Assembly (NCBI RefSeq): GCF_030518155.1
Contig: NZ_JAULRU010000583.1
Span: 62,001 to 126,000, forward strand
Length of the DNA: 64,000 bases
DNA from: Gilvimarinus gilvus
Lineage (GTDB): Bacteria > Pseudomonadota > Gammaproteobacteria > Pseudomonadales > Cellvibrionaceae
Direction: 5' to 3'
Shown: one piece after another, positions 20,688 to 29,445 of the stretch
How positions within the stretch are numbered: position 1 is the first letter of the stretch
Layout of the letters: the number at the start of each line of letters is the position of its first letter
Notes under the pieces: generated by a model
Told to the model about the DNA's origin: nothing
Database searches by the model: none
What the model saw: the letters and a program-made list of their open reading frames with translations, nothing else
Made by a program: the position numbers and the translations under genes

Positions 20688-20996
20688 ATGTCCAATAATG
20701 CGCTGACAAAAGCGGATTTGGCAGAAAAATTATACGAAGAGCTGGGCCTTAACAAGCGCGAGGCCAAGGAGCTGGTAGAGCTATTTTTTGAAGAAATACG
20801 CCACTCCCTGGAATGTAACGAGCAGGTTAAGTTGTCTGGCTTCGGTAATTTCGATCTGCGCGATAAAAGTCAGCGCCCAGGGCGCAACCCAAAAACCGGG
20901 GAAGAAATCCCTATCAGTGCGCGTCGCGTGGTCACTTTCAGACCCGGGCAAAAGCTTAAGGCTCGAGTAGAAACCTATGCTGGAACCAAGTCATAA
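20688..20996 (+). CDS. ihfA: Integration host factor alpha subunit
   Basis: A 102-residue nucleoid protein that bends DNA as a heterodimer with IhfB in recombination, replication and transcription. [33 protein letters not shown] and [18 protein letters not shown] carry the DNA-binding beta-arm with the intercalating proline. Its position after pheT matches other gammaproteobacteria. The last 20 bases overlap the MerR-like gene in another frame. Confidence 0.97.
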   Translation: MSNNALTKADLAEKLYEELGLNKREAKELVELFFEEIRHSLECNEQVKLSGFGNFDLRDKSQRPGRNPKTGEEIPISARRVVTFRPGQKLKARVETYAGTKS

Positions 20997-21345
20997 CGAC
21001 GAACTGCCGGTAATACCCGGCAAGCGGTACTTCACCATTGGTGAGGTCAGCGACTTATGTGCGGTAAAGCCGCACGTGCTGCGCTATTGGGAGCAGGAAT
21101 TCCCCCAGCTGAAGCCTGTTAAGCGTCGGGGTAACCGTCGCTACTATCAGCGTCAGGACGTGCTGACCATTCGACAAATCCGCTCTTTGCTGTACGACCA
21201 AGGCTTTACCATTGGCGGGGCGCGCCAACAAATGAGCGGGGAAACGGCCCAGCAAGATGCCACCCAGTTTAGCCAGTTGGTTAGCCAAATGATTTCGGAG
21301 CTAGAGCACCTGCTGGAAGTGCTAAAGCCAGATTCTCGTCAATAA
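20977..21345 (+). CDS. MerR-family transcriptional regulator downstream of ihfA
   Basis: A 122-residue protein with an N-terminal winged helix-turn-helix ([28 protein letters not shown], then [11 protein letters not shown]) and a helical C-terminal part without the cysteine pairs of metal sensors. This small MerR protein is conserved after ihfA in Pseudomonas and relatives, but its target is unknown. The ATG at 20977 lies inside ihfA, a 20-base overlap implying coupled translation. Confidence 0.88.
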   Translation: MLEPSHNDELPVIPGKRYFTIGEVSDLCAVKPHVLRYWEQEFPQLKPVKRRGNRRYYQRQDVLTIRQIRSLLYDQGFTIGGARQQMSGETAQQDATQFSQLVSQMISELEHLLEVLKPDSRQ

Positions 21346-21387
21346 CCTAAGCCTGCCTAAGTCGCTGAAAAATAAGGACTGGGGCAG

Positions 21388-21415
21388 TTGCAATCTCTGA
21401 TATTTAAGGTATTAT
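21388..21415 (+). promoter_or_regulatory. Candidate promoter for tRNA-Pro
   Basis: TTGCAA (21388-21393), a 16-base spacer and TATTAT (21410-21415) place the transcription start about 40 bases before the mature tRNA. Confidence 0.55.
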
Positions 21416-21461
21416 GCCCAGCTTCTCAGGACGCCCAGCTGATCTGAGAGCCCGCCTGTTT

Positions 21462-21538
21462 CGGAACGTAGCGCAGCCTGGTAGCGCACCACACTGGGGG
21501 TGTGGTGGTCGTGGGTTCGAATCCCGCCGTTCCGACCA
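21462..21538 (+). tRNA. tRNA-Pro (anticodon GGG)
   Basis: The 77-base sequence folds as a full cloverleaf: acceptor CGGAACG/CGTTCCG, D-stem GCGC/GCGC, anticodon stem CCACA/TGTGG with loop CTGGGGG (anticodon GGG), T-stem GTGGG/CCCGC around TTCGAAT, and an encoded CCA end (21536-21538). It reads CCC (and CCU) codons. The following 218 bases up to the SapC-like gene show no gene. Confidence 0.96.
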
Positions 21539-21756
21539 TTTTTCTTTACCTTTCAATATCTTACCGTTAACAGCTAACTTCTTCGTTACTGCACAAGATA
21601 ACAGGCATGACGCCGGGCGCTTATCTCACTGTTTTACAGCCGGTTTTTGGGGTGGCACACGTCAGAGAAGATGCTACTATGTGCACCTATTTTGGATCCA
21701 GGTGTGGGCGCATTAGCCGAATTTCTGTGCCCGACAATAACAATTGAGGTATGTAC

Positions 21757-22503
21757 GTGACTAAGCAGTTAATGATTTATGAAGACATTCAGCCGGTAAC
21801 TAACGATCAGCACCGCAACGCGGCGATTAAAGTGACTGACCACTCATTCGCCAGTGAGCTGACTTCTATTCCGTTGCTGGCTACTGAAATTACCATGGCC
21901 GCTGCCGAGTATCCGGTTATTTTCTCTGCGCCTAACGAGCAGGGTGAACACACTCCTCTGGCTATTGTCGGTGTCGAGCAGGGTGAAAACCTGATGTTGA
22001 ACAGCAAGCAGGCTTTTGATGCGCGCTACGTTCCGGCATTTATCCGCCGTTATCCGTTTGTATTCGCTGGCGCCGAGGGTGGTGAGAAGCTGACCTTGTG
22101 TGTTGATGCCGCGAGCAAAGCACTGATCGCAGATGGCTCTGAAGGTAACCGTTTGTTTGATGACAACGGCGAGCAATCAGAATTTTTGAAAGAGATCCTC
22201 AAGTTTTTGCAGGATTACCAGTACCGCGCTGAAATGACCAAGGTGTTCTGCAAGCAGTTGAAAGATCTTGATTTGCTGGAGCCAATGCAGGCCAATATCG
22301 AGTTCCGCAACAATGAAGATAAGAATATGAGCATTAAAGGTTTCTACACGGTTAAGCGTGAGAAGCTGAAAGCTTTGACCGACGAACAAGCGTTGGATCT
22401 GTTCAAGCGCGACGGTTTGGAGCTGATTTTTGCTCACCTGCAGTCGCTGGACAACCTGAATTTACTGATTGAGCGCAAGCACGAGAAACTGGCGGCCGCG
22501 TAA
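21757..22503 (+). CDS. SapC family protein
   Basis: A protein of about 248 residues matching the SapC family (PF07277 type), named after an S-layer-associated Campylobacter protein but common in marine gammaproteobacteria, where it often sits near tryptophan-halogenase and TonB genes; none is here. Recognisable parts are HSFASELTSIPLLATEI near the start and the YPFVFAG segment in the middle. There is no signal peptide. ATG 21751 is only one base after GAGG (21746-21749), whereas GTG 21757 has seven bases and gives MTKQLMIYE, so GTG is preferred. The function is unknown. Confidence 0.8.
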   Translation: MTKQLMIYEDIQPVTNDQHRNAAIKVTDHSFASELTSIPLLATEITMAAAEYPVIFSAPNEQGEHTPLAIVGVEQGENLMLNSKQAFDARYVPAFIRRYPFVFAGAEGGEKLTLCVDAASKALIADGSEGNRLFDDNGEQSEFLKEILKFLQDYQYRAEMTKVFCKQLKDLDLLEPMQANIEFRNNEDKNMSIKGFYTVKREKLKALTDEQALDLFKRDGLELIFAHLQSLDNLNLLIERKHEKLAAA

Positions 22504-22526
22504 TGTGCCACTAGCTTTGGCGTGAT

Positions 22527-22555
22527 AAAACCGGCCCAGTGGCCGGTTTTTTTAT
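22527..22555. terminator. Bidirectional intrinsic terminator
   Basis: AAAACCGGCC pairs with GGCCGGTTTT around CAGT, with a T-tract on the plus strand and A-tract (T on minus) on the other side. It separates the convergent SapC-like and UspA genes. Confidence 0.85.
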
Positions 22556-22566
22556 GGCTGCAGCTT

Positions 22567-22998
22567 TTACGGCAGCCGAATGACTAACGTGTCTGTAGCT
22601 GCTTCATTGACGATGTCACGGGCCGTGGTGTGAAAAAGCGAGGTAAATCTGGATTCGTTGTGGTGACCTATAATCAACAAGTCGCAGCCGAGTTTTTGCA
22701 CGGTGGCGTGTATTTCTATGGCAGGGTCGCCAAAGGCGATGTGCAAGTTGTCGAGCGGAATTTGGTTGTGTGAGGCGAGAGCGCTTAAGTCTGGAAATAT
22801 CTGTTGGCGAATGTGAGCCTCGTTTGCAGCGTGGTTACGACCAGTCATGTCACCCAGCCCCGTGACAGGGTGCTCTTCAATATGGACTATGTGAATATTT
22901 TGGGCGGGCACAAGTTCGAGCGCTTTTTTCAAAAGCAATGCCCCGTGATCGTCTTTCCCTAAGCTGAGGGCGACTAAGATTTTTTGATGGCCTGCCAT
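22567..22998 (-). CDS. Universal stress protein UspA family
   Basis: A 143-residue single-domain Usp with KILVALSLGKDD at the start and CDLLIIGHHNESRFTSLFH...VIRLP at the end. The ATP-binding signature of the family (G-x2-G-x9-G-S/T) is not present in its normal form, since GHHNESRF replaces it, so it is more like the non-ATP-binding UspA group. AGGACGAG precedes the ATG. Targets are unknown. It is divergent from the epimerase-like gene. Confidence 0.85.
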   Translation of the reverse strand: MAGHQKILVALSLGKDDHGALLLKKALELVPAQNIHIVHIEEHPVTGLGDMTGRNHAANEAHIRQQIFPDLSALASHNQIPLDNLHIAFGDPAIEIHATVQKLGCDLLIIGHHNESRFTSLFHTTARDIVNEAATDTLVIRLP

Positions 22999-23108
22999 TG
23001 CTCGTCCTGTTTTTCGTCGTGCTCGTTGTGAATTTGTAGCTGTGAACTAAACTGCGCCGTCTGCGTACGTTATATTAATTATTCATACTTTAGTGCGAGA
23101 AAGTGGTT

Positions 23109-24035
23109 ATGTCGACTCTTCAAACCGATACCTTGCGCGGACAATCTGTACTGGTAACCGGCGGCTCAGGTTTTATTGGTGCTGAGCTGGTGCGGCAGCT
23201 TGTGGAGCTGGGTGCCCTGGTTACCGTACAAACCCGCTACCCCAAGCTCACCCGCGGCAAGTTGCCTGCCAGCGTTGTCGTGCTGGAAGATTTATTGAGG
23301 TTAAATCCGTCCGGCTACGATGCGGTGGTCAATCTCGCCGGCGCCCCAATCATGGATGAGCGGTGGAGTAAAAAGCGCCAAGCGGAATTACTTGCCAGTC
23401 GGGTAGACACGACAGAGCTGCTGTTGGAGCATTTACGTAATTTGAATAAGTTTCCTGAGGTCGTGGTCAGTGGCAGTGCTATTGGATTCTATGGTGATAC
23501 GGGTAATTCAGCCGCCGATGAGACGGCAGCGGGTGGTGAAGGCTTCGCGGCGCAATTGTGTCGGTCATGGGAGGCCTCTGCGCAAGGCTTTGCGGCGGAA
23601 GGCGCCAGGTTATGCCTACTGCGCACGGGTGTGGTGTTGGCTAACGGGGGAGGGGCATTACAGCGCATGCTGACGCCCTTTAAGCTTGGGCTGGGTGGTC
23701 CAATCGGTAGCGGCAAGCAATGGATGAGTTGGATTCATCGCAACGATTTGGTGCGCATGATTCTTTGGCTGTTGGTCGATGGTGAGGTGAGGGGTCCCGT
23801 TAATGCTGTTGCTCCAGAGCCGGTAACGAATAAGATGTTCACGCGCACTCTGGCCGAGGTACTGAACCGTCCGTGCTTTTTTCCTATGCCGGCTGCAGCC
23901 GTGCGGCTACTGTTTGGTCAAGCTGGGCAGGAGTTGTTGTTGGCCAGCAACCGTGTCAACCCAAGCGTCGCTTTATCGCGTCAATTTTCTTACCAATTTT
24001 CGGTCCTGGATGAAGCCTTAATCGCGAGTGTGTGA
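23109..24035 (+). CDS. TIGR01777-type NAD(P)-binding epimerase/SulA-like protein (YfcH family)
   Basis: A short-chain dehydrogenase-like protein of about 308 residues with the dinucleotide motif VTGGSGFIGAEL, AVVNLAGAPIMDERWS, the SGSAIGFYGDTG segment and GSGKQWMSWIHRNDLV, then a C-terminal DUF1731-like tail. These blocks define the YfcH/TIGR01777 group, which lacks an assigned substrate. The frame opens at GTG 23103 with an ATG two codons on at 23109, which is used; neither has a good ribosome site. Confidence 0.88.
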   Translation: MSTLQTDTLRGQSVLVTGGSGFIGAELVRQLVELGALVTVQTRYPKLTRGKLPASVVVLEDLLRLNPSGYDAVVNLAGAPIMDERWSKKRQAELLASRVDTTELLLEHLRNLNKFPEVVVSGSAIGFYGDTGNSAADETAAGGEGFAAQLCRSWEASAQGFAAEGARLCLLRTGVVLANGGGALQRMLTPFKLGLGGPIGSGKQWMSWIHRNDLVRMILWLLVDGEVRGPVNAVAPEPVTNKMFTRTLAEVLNRPCFFPMPAAAVRLLFGQAGQELLLASNRVNPSVALSRQFSYQFSVLDEALIASV

Positions 24036-24053
24036 ATTTTTTTATAAATTGCG

Positions 24054-24078
24054 CTTGAAAAACTTTTGCTTGCCCTTA
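24054..24078 (+). promoter_or_regulatory. Heat-shock (sigma-32 type) promoter of the small heat-shock gene
   Basis: CTTGAAA at 24054-24060 is an exact match to the sigma-32 -35 element and is followed after 12 bases by CCCTTA (24073-24078), close to the CCCAT -10 element. It lies about 95 bases before the hsp20 start, directly after the epimerase-like gene. Confidence 0.7.
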
Positions 24079-24147
24079 GATAAGGGGTGTACCCGCTCGA
24101 ATGAGGGGACATGAACAGCCTGATCTACAGGATAGGCTAAACCATTA

Positions 24148-24169
24148 TATTGCTCTGAATTGAGGATAT
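24148..24169 (+). promoter_or_regulatory. ROSE-like RNA thermometer over the hsp20 ribosome site
   Basis: The leader contains TTGCT (24150-24154) a few bases before GAGGAT (24162-24167). These can pair as the 3'-most ROSE hairpin, with C24155/G24162, T24154/A24163, C24153/G24164, an opposed G-G (24152/24165), T24151/A24166 and an opposed T-T. That UUGCU/AGGAU arrangement is the hallmark of ROSE elements, which mask the ribosome site at low temperature. The ATG is seven bases on. The upstream leader could hold further stems, not folded here. Confidence 0.65.
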
Positions 24170-24173
24170 TATT

Positions 24174-24653
24174 ATGCGTAATTTTGATTTATCTCCACTG
24201 TACCGTTCTTCTATTGGCTTTGACCGTATGGCCAGCTTGCTTGACACGATTTCACGTTCCGAGCAGAGCCAGCCCAGCTACCCGCCGTACAATATTGAAT
24301 TGACCGGCGAAGACCACTATCGAATTTCTATGGCGGTTGCCGGTTTTGATCGCGAAGAGTTAACCATCGAAGTGAATCAAAACAATTTAACCGTTGCCGG
24401 CCAAAAGGCGGAAGATGACGACTCGCGCACATTCTTACACCGCGGTATTGCAGCGCGCAATTTTGAGCGTCGTTTCCAATTGGCAGATCATGTTCGCGTG
24501 CATGGTGCGAATATTGAAAATGGTTTACTGCATATCGATTTGGTGCGAGAAGTACCAGAGGCAATAAAACCACGCACCATTGAAATATCGACCACAGCTG
24601 AGCAACCTCGTGTAGAGAAGGCTCGCGAGGCGGACGCATCAGCCGCGGCTTAA
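24174..24653 (+). CDS. ibpA: Small heat-shock protein of the Hsp20/IbpA family
   Basis: A 159-residue alpha-crystallin-domain chaperone that holds unfolding proteins for refolding by DnaK/ClpB. It has a short N-terminal arm (FDLSPLYRSSIGFDRM), the crystallin domain (about 38-125: PYNIELTGEDHYRISMAVAGF, then GIAARNFERRFQLADHV), and a C-terminal tail with an IEI oligomerisation motif (PRTIEIST). Regulation is shown by the sequence: a sigma-32 promoter, a ROSE-like leader and its own terminator. Class A (IbpA-like) features fit; it could also be named hspA or hsp20. Confidence 0.93.
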   Translation: MRNFDLSPLYRSSIGFDRMASLLDTISRSEQSQPSYPPYNIELTGEDHYRISMAVAGFDREELTIEVNQNNLTVAGQKAEDDDSRTFLHRGIAARNFERRFQLADHVRVHGANIENGLLHIDLVREVPEAIKPRTIEISTTAEQPRVEKAREADASAAA

Positions 24654-24686
24654 AGTGCCACTCCTCATTATTTTAACCCCTAACTT

Positions 24687-24712
24687 GTGCCGGTTCCGCC
24701 GGCACTTTTTTT
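24687..24712 (+). terminator. Intrinsic terminator of the small heat-shock gene
   Basis: GTGCCGG (24687-24693) pairs with CCGGCAC (24699-24705) around TTCCG, followed by seven T bases and an A. The T-tract runs into the ATG of the methyltransferase gene. Confidence 0.88.
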
Positions 24713-25363
24713 ATGCCTGCGCATAATTGCCCGCTTTGCCGGTGTTTAACCGATACTGAATTCTGCCGCGATCGGCGCCGAACTTATTGGCAGTGCCCGC
24801 AGTGCGAGCTGGTCTTTGCTGAAAAAAGTTTCTGGCTCTGCGCCGCTGACGAAAAAGCTGAGTATGACTTGCACGAAAACAGTGTTGTTGATGTGCGGTA
24901 CCGGCAATTTTTAAATCGTTTGGCTGCGCCACTAATGCAGCGAATTAGCGTTCCTGCGCGGGGGCTCGATTTTGGTTGTGGCCCCGGCCCGGCATTGCAG
25001 GCCATGCTGCAAGAGGTGGGCTTTGAGGTTGATGTGTACGATATTTTTTATGCGCCTGATCCTGGTGTGTTCAAGTGCGGCTACGATTTTATTACTGCCA
25101 CCGAGGTGGTCGAGCATTTACACGACCCCAAGTTCGAATTGAATCGTCTCTGGTCAATGCTACACCCTGGAGGCTATTTGGCGATCATGACCAAGCGCGT
25201 GCAAGGCCAGGCAGCGTTCGCCAATTGGCACTACAAAAATGACCCCACGCATGTCTGTTTTTTCAGTGAGACGACTTTTTATTGGCTGGCAGACAGCTGG
25301 CAGGCGTCTGTCGAATTTCCCGCGAGCGATGTGGTTTTGCTGCAAAAGCCAGCGCGAACTTAG
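24713..25363 (+). CDS. Class I SAM-dependent methyltransferase with N-terminal zinc ribbon
   Basis: A 216-residue protein with Cys6/Cys9 and Cys28/Cys31 forming a probable zinc ribbon, then a Methyltransf_23-type domain: glycine motif LDFGCGPGPAL near residue 84, acidic strand end VDVYD, and ATEVVEHLHDP near 125. The substrate is unknown. The ATG directly follows the T-tract of the hsp20 terminator, leaving no ribosome site or promoter in the usual place. The start cannot move much inward because the first CxxC begins at residue 6. Its stop abuts the AraC-type gene on the other strand with no gap. Confidence 0.85.
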   Translation: MPAHNCPLCRCLTDTEFCRDRRRTYWQCPQCELVFAEKSFWLCAADEKAEYDLHENSVVDVRYRQFLNRLAAPLMQRISVPARGLDFGCGPGPALQAMLQEVGFEVDVYDIFYAPDPGVFKCGYDFITATEVVEHLHDPKFELNRLWSMLHPGGYLAIMTKRVQGQAAFANWHYKNDPTHVCFFSETTFYWLADSWQASVEFPASDVVLLQKPART

Positions 25364-26365
25364 TCAGCTGGTACTGAATAATTTGGCGCGCACGGTGGCG
25401 CGGTAATCACTGGGGTTGGTGTCGAGGTGCTGTTTAAACAGTTCCGCAAAATAGGCAGTGTCTTGATAGCCGCAGCGCTCGGCAATTTCCGCGATGGTTA
25501 AGTTACTGGTTTTAAGTAAGTCGCGCGCAACCACCATGCGGGCATTGGTGAGGTAGGTGTGCGGTGTTGTACCTGTAGCACTTTTGAAGCGCCGGTTTAA
25601 GGTTCGGGTGCTCATATCAAAGCGCTTGGCTAAATCGGCAATGTTACTGAAGCGTGCGTAATTATCCCGCAGCCACATTTGAACTTGCACTACCTGCTCG
25701 TCTGGATGGGGGTGGTCATCATTTTCGTAATAGGCGGAGCTTTCGTAGGAGCGACGGATTTCATGCGAAAAATGTCGCTCCACGTGCCCGGCAATGGAGC
25801 GGTCAAACAAGCGACTGATAAAGTGCACCGTCAGATCGGCCAGTGAGTTGACACTGGCTGCGCAGTAGCGGCGTCCCGCCTGGGTAATAAAGTGTTGCCG
25901 CTTTAATTTTACTTTCGGGTAATCTCGTTGGAACTGATCAAAATAGTGCCAGTGGGTGGTGGCCGCCTGATCGTCCAATAGGCCAGCTTCTGCCATAAAA
26001 CAGCAGCCGGTACCCACGGCGCATATGGCGGAGCCATTTTCATGGCTTGCGCGCAGCCAGTCTATGAGCTCGCCAGAGCGCTTTAGGGTGGGGCGCGGGT
26101 TCCGCCAAAGGGCGGGTAAATAAATAATATCTGGGCTGCCGGCGGTATCCAGGGTTGAGTCCGGCGTCCACATCATTCCGGCGGGTGCTTGCAGCCTGGC
26201 GTCAGCTTGGGCGGTTGTGCAAATTTCAATGTTGCGAATATTGATTGCATCGCTGGAGTTGTGAGCCAGTTGCGCGGTGCGCAACATTTCCATCGGCAAT
26301 ACGGTACCCGTAGCGAGCATATTCTCCGTTAATACGAAGGTGATTCGGCTGTTTTCGGTGCTCAT
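25364..26365 (-). CDS. GlxA-type transcriptional regulator (DJ-1/PfpI plus AraC DNA-binding domain)
   Basis: A 333-residue regulator. The N-terminal part (about 1-190) is a DJ-1/PfpI-like domain with the nucleophile-elbow-like AVGTGCCFMAEAG. The C-terminal part (about 230-330) has two helix-turn-helix units (IADLAKRFDMSTRTLNRRF and IAEIAERCGYQDTAYFAELFKQHL). Such proteins often control catabolism of nitrogenous or quaternary-amine compounds, but no such genes are adjacent. It is divergent from fabY with 143 bases between starts, so regulation of fabY is possible but not shown. Confidence 0.9.
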   Translation of the reverse strand: MSTENSRITFVLTENMLATGTVLPMEMLRTAQLAHNSSDAINIRNIEICTTAQADARLQAPAGMMWTPDSTLDTAGSPDIIYLPALWRNPRPTLKRSGELIDWLRASHENGSAICAVGTGCCFMAEAGLLDDQAATTHWHYFDQFQRDYPKVKLKRQHFITQAGRRYCAASVNSLADLTVHFISRLFDRSIAGHVERHFSHEIRRSYESSAYYENDDHPHPDEQVVQVQMWLRDNYARFSNIADLAKRFDMSTRTLNRRFKSATGTTPHTYLTNARMVVARDLLKTSNLTIAEIAERCGYQDTAYFAELFKQHLDTNPSDYRATVRAKLFSTS

Positions 26366-26508
26366 AGCTTTGCTGCTCGGTGTTTATATGATGTTTGGCC
26401 AATATGCCATACTTTGTGGCCATTATCACCCTGTCGGCTTGGGCGGCAAGGCCATACACTGCTGCGATCCGTAATTCCCAGTCTATTGTTGTTTGTTAGG
26501 AGAGAGTC

Positions 26509-28407
26509 ATGTCCCGATTACCCGTTATTGTTGGCTTTGGCGGTTTCAATGCGGCGGGCCGTAGTTCGGGGCATCACGGGTTTCGCCGTATGATCCTGGA
26601 AAGTCTCCCGGATCAGGAGCGGCAGGAAACGCTTGCAGGGCTGGGCGTTATGATGGGGCTGCTGCGCTGCCAAGATGGTGAATGGTGCGATAGCGACGGT
26701 AATCCATTAACCCTACCGCAAATCGAATCTCAGTTTGGCGATGCCATTCGTGCCGGCAGTTTGATTCGCCGGATAGATAGCTCTTTCTTTGATGTAGATT
26801 CCGTTTACTGGCAAAAATCGGCCAAACTCGACGTTGAGGAAGGTACGCAAAGCTTTGTCCTGAAAGCCCGGGATTTGCCCGAGCCGGTTCCCGAGAATTG
26901 GGCCGTCACTGAACTTGAAGGCCGCAAAGTACGTGTCGAAATATCGGGAACTCTGGAGGTAAAACTCGACAGTTACCGCGAAATCCCGGTTAAATCCGCA
27001 GGCCAGTTACCTCGCGGCTTTAACCCGGAAAACCTTTATAACGCTCGCTTTCATCCCCGCGCGCTGCAATTAGCCGTGATAGGCGCCTCCGATGCGGTTC
27101 GCTCAGTAGGTGTTGAATGGGGACATATAGCGGCAGCCGTGCAGCCCGATGAAGTGGGGGTTTACGCCAGCAATGTCATGAGCCAGATGGATGACAATGG
27201 TTTTGGCGGCTTATTGCAATCGCGCCTGCGCGGCGGCCGGGTTACCACCAAACAATGCCCGCTCGGACTGAACAGCATGCCCGCCGACTTTGTTAACGCC
27301 TACATTCTCGGCAGTGTAGGCCATACCGGCGCCATTGCCGGTGCTTGTGCTTCCTTTTTATATAACTTGCGCGCTGCCGTTGAAGATATTACCTCGGGCC
27401 GCTGTCGGGTGGCGGTGGTGGGCAATGCCGAGGCCCCTATCACATCGGAAATTATTGACGGCTATGCCACCATGGGCGCTTTGGCGACCGAAGAAAAGCT
27501 GATGAAAATCGACGCGGCTGAGTCGACCGACCCGGCCCGCAGCAGCCGTCCGTTTGGGGATAATTGTGGATTTACCATCGCTGAGTCCTCCCAGTACATA
27601 GTGTTAATGGACGATGCGCTTGCGCTTGAGTTGGGGGCGGATATTCACGGCGCCGTAAACGATGTATTTATCAATGCCGATGGCTACAAGAAGTCGATCT
27701 CCGCTCCCGGCCCGGGCAATCATATTACCTTTGCCAAGGCGGTGGCATCGGCGCGTGCCATCTTGGGGGACGAGGTTGTGCGCACACGCTCTATGGTGCA
27801 TGCACATGGCTCCAGCACCCCGCAAAATCGCGTTACCGAGTCCCAGATTTTTGACCAGGTGGCGGAGTATTTCGGCGTCACGCAGTGGCCTGTCGCGGCT
27901 ATTAAGGCATTTGTGGGGCACTCGCTGTCTCCCGCCAGTGGCGATCAACTCATCGCGAGCCTGGGAACGTTTAAATACGGCATTGTGCCCGGTATTAAGA
28001 CCATCGATAAGGTGGCCGACGATGTGTACGCCGAGCGCTTGAACCTTCCGGTAAGCGATTTTACTCCAGCTGGCGGTATTGACGTCGCCTTTCTCAACTC
28101 CAAGGGTTTTGGAGGCAACAACGCCACGGCCAGTATCCTGTCGCCTAAAGTGGTGGATCAGATGCTGGAAAAGCGTTATGGTGCCGCGCGCTTTGCCGAC
28201 TATAAAGAGCAGCGTGAAGTCACACGGGCGCAGGCCTCGGTCTACGACCGAGCCGCTTTGCGCGGTAACTTCGACACAATCTACCAGTTCGGTGAGGGTT
28301 TGATTGACGAGTCGAAAATCGTTTTTGAGGGCGGGGAAATACGCTTGCCCGGGTTCGACAAGCCCGTCAATTTAGATCTGCCCAATCGATTCGGCGATAT
28401 GGTGTAA
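26509..28407 (+). CDS. fabY: Beta-ketoacyl-ACP synthase FabY
   Basis: FabY condenses acetyl-CoA with malonyl-ACP to begin fatty-acid synthesis in Pseudomonas, where it replaces FabH. At 632 residues the protein is much longer than FabF/FabB and matches the FabY length. The thiolase-fold triad is visible: Cys280 in GACASFLY, His433 in HAHGSSTPQN and His471 in FVGHSLSPASGD. The N-terminal extension (1-180) is typical of the group. AGGAGAG precedes the ATG. It is monocistronic; 232 bases before rpsP hold no gene. Confidence 0.92.
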   Translation: MSRLPVIVGFGGFNAAGRSSGHHGFRRMILESLPDQERQETLAGLGVMMGLLRCQDGEWCDSDGNPLTLPQIESQFGDAIRAGSLIRRIDSSFFDVDSVYWQKSAKLDVEEGTQSFVLKARDLPEPVPENWAVTELEGRKVRVEISGTLEVKLDSYREIPVKSAGQLPRGFNPENLYNARFHPRALQLAVIGASDAVRSVGVEWGHIAAAVQPDEVGVYASNVMSQMDDNGFGGLLQSRLRGGRVTTKQCPLGLNSMPADFVNAYILGSVGHTGAIAGACASFLYNLRAAVEDITSGRCRVAVVGNAEAPITSEIIDGYATMGALATEEKLMKIDAAESTDPARSSRPFGDNCGFTIAESSQYIVLMDDALALELGADIHGAVNDVFINADGYKKSISAPGPGNHITFAKAVASARAILGDEVVRTRSMVHAHGSSTPQNRVTESQIFDQVAEYFGVTQWPVAAIKAFVGHSLSPASGDQLIASLGTFKYGIVPGIKTIDKVADDVYAERLNLPVSDFTPAGGIDVAFLNSKGFGGNNATASILSPKVVDQMLEKRYGAARFADYKEQREVTRAQASVYDRAALRGNFDTIYQFGEGLIDESKIVFEGGEIRLPGFDKPVNLDLPNRFGDMV

Positions 28408-28639
28408 GCCAACAACCGCCCCCGAGCTGAGCGATCTGTTGCCCAATGGCGACCACTGGGGTCGTTGTGAGCCCAGCTGTCGGCGAATTTTTGTGCAGTT
28501 GGCGCTTGATAGTGCTATACAAAGCCGTATCTTTACCTTAGAATACGGCGCCTTTCGCAATCGGACCATAGTTCGTTTGTGTGAACCAGTTTAACTATGA
28601 TGGGCGAGACCCGTCTGATACAACTACAGGAAAGCATCA

Positions 28640-28879
28640 ATGGTAACTATTCGTCTGTCACGTGGTGGCTCCAAAAAGCGTCCTTTTTACCACCTGACCG
28701 TAAGCGACAGCCGCAGTGCGCGTAACGGCCGTTTCATCGAGCGCGTTGGTTTCTTTAACCCAATCGCCCGCGGTCAAGAAGAGGCCTTGCGCATCGACCA
28801 GGAACGTATCGATTACTGGGTAAGCCAAGGCGCCCAGGTGAGCGAGCGCGTTGCCAAGCTGATTAAAACTGCCGCTTAA
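28640..28879 (+). CDS. rpsP: Ribosomal protein bS16
   Basis: A 79-residue small-subunit assembly protein starting [19 protein letters not shown], with [15 protein letters not shown] as second family block. It is first in rpsP-rimM-trmD-rplS, the conserved gammaproteobacterial order. AGGAAAG precedes the ATG. A TATACA at 28516-28521 in the upstream spacer could be part of a promoter, but no convincing -35 was found. Confidence 0.98.
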   Translation: MVTIRLSRGGSKKRPFYHLTVSDSRSARNGRFIERVGFFNPIARGQEEALRIDQERIDYWVSQGAQVSERVAKLIKTAA

Positions 28880-28893
28880 TCGCTGTTAGCCCG

Positions 28894-29433
28894 ATGACGA
28901 CAGGGTCTTCTAATCTGGTCGATGTCGGGCGTATTACCGCTGTTTTCGGTATTCAGGGGTGGGTAAAGATCCACTCCGGAACCGAACCTGCGGAAAACCT
29001 GTTTGAGTATGACCCCTGGTGGCTGAAAACAGCCCACGGAGTCAAAGCGGTCGAAATCGACGCTGTACGTCCCCATGGTAAGGGCTTTGTAGCTCATATC
29101 AAAGGTGTGGATGACCGCGATCAGGCCGCTTCTTATACCGGTACAACCATTGCTGTTGAAAGAAATCAGCTGCCGGAGTTGGCCATTGGCGAATTCTATT
29201 GGCATCAGCTGCAGGGATTGAGTGTGATCTCCCGCTTTGGCGATACAGAAACTCGATTGGGTTGTGTAAGCCGGATGCTGGAAACCGGCGCAAATGATGT
29301 GCTCGTGATCCAGGCTGACGAAACCAGCGTGGATGACCGGGAACGCTTAGTGCCTTATATTCCCGAGCAATATGTGCTCGATGTGAATTTGGAAGCTGGA
29401 ACCATTACTGTTGATTGGGATCCGGATTTCTAA
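28894..29433 (+). CDS. rimM: 16S rRNA processing factor RimM
   Basis: A 179-residue 30S maturation factor that binds S19 and helps assemble the 16S 3' domain. VGRITAVFGIQGWVKIHS begins the N-terminal beta-barrel, and the PRC-barrel C-terminal domain carries ELAIGEFYWHQLQGLSV and RLVPYIPEQYVLDVNLE. It lies 14 bases after rpsP and 12 before trmD. Confidence 0.96.
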   Translation: MTTGSSNLVDVGRITAVFGIQGWVKIHSGTEPAENLFEYDPWWLKTAHGVKAVEIDAVRPHGKGFVAHIKGVDDRDQAASYTGTTIAVERNQLPELAIGEFYWHQLQGLSVISRFGDTETRLGCVSRMLETGANDVLVIQADETSVDDRERLVPYIPEQYVLDVNLEAGTITVDWDPDF

Positions 29434-29445
29434 CAAGGGGGCGCA

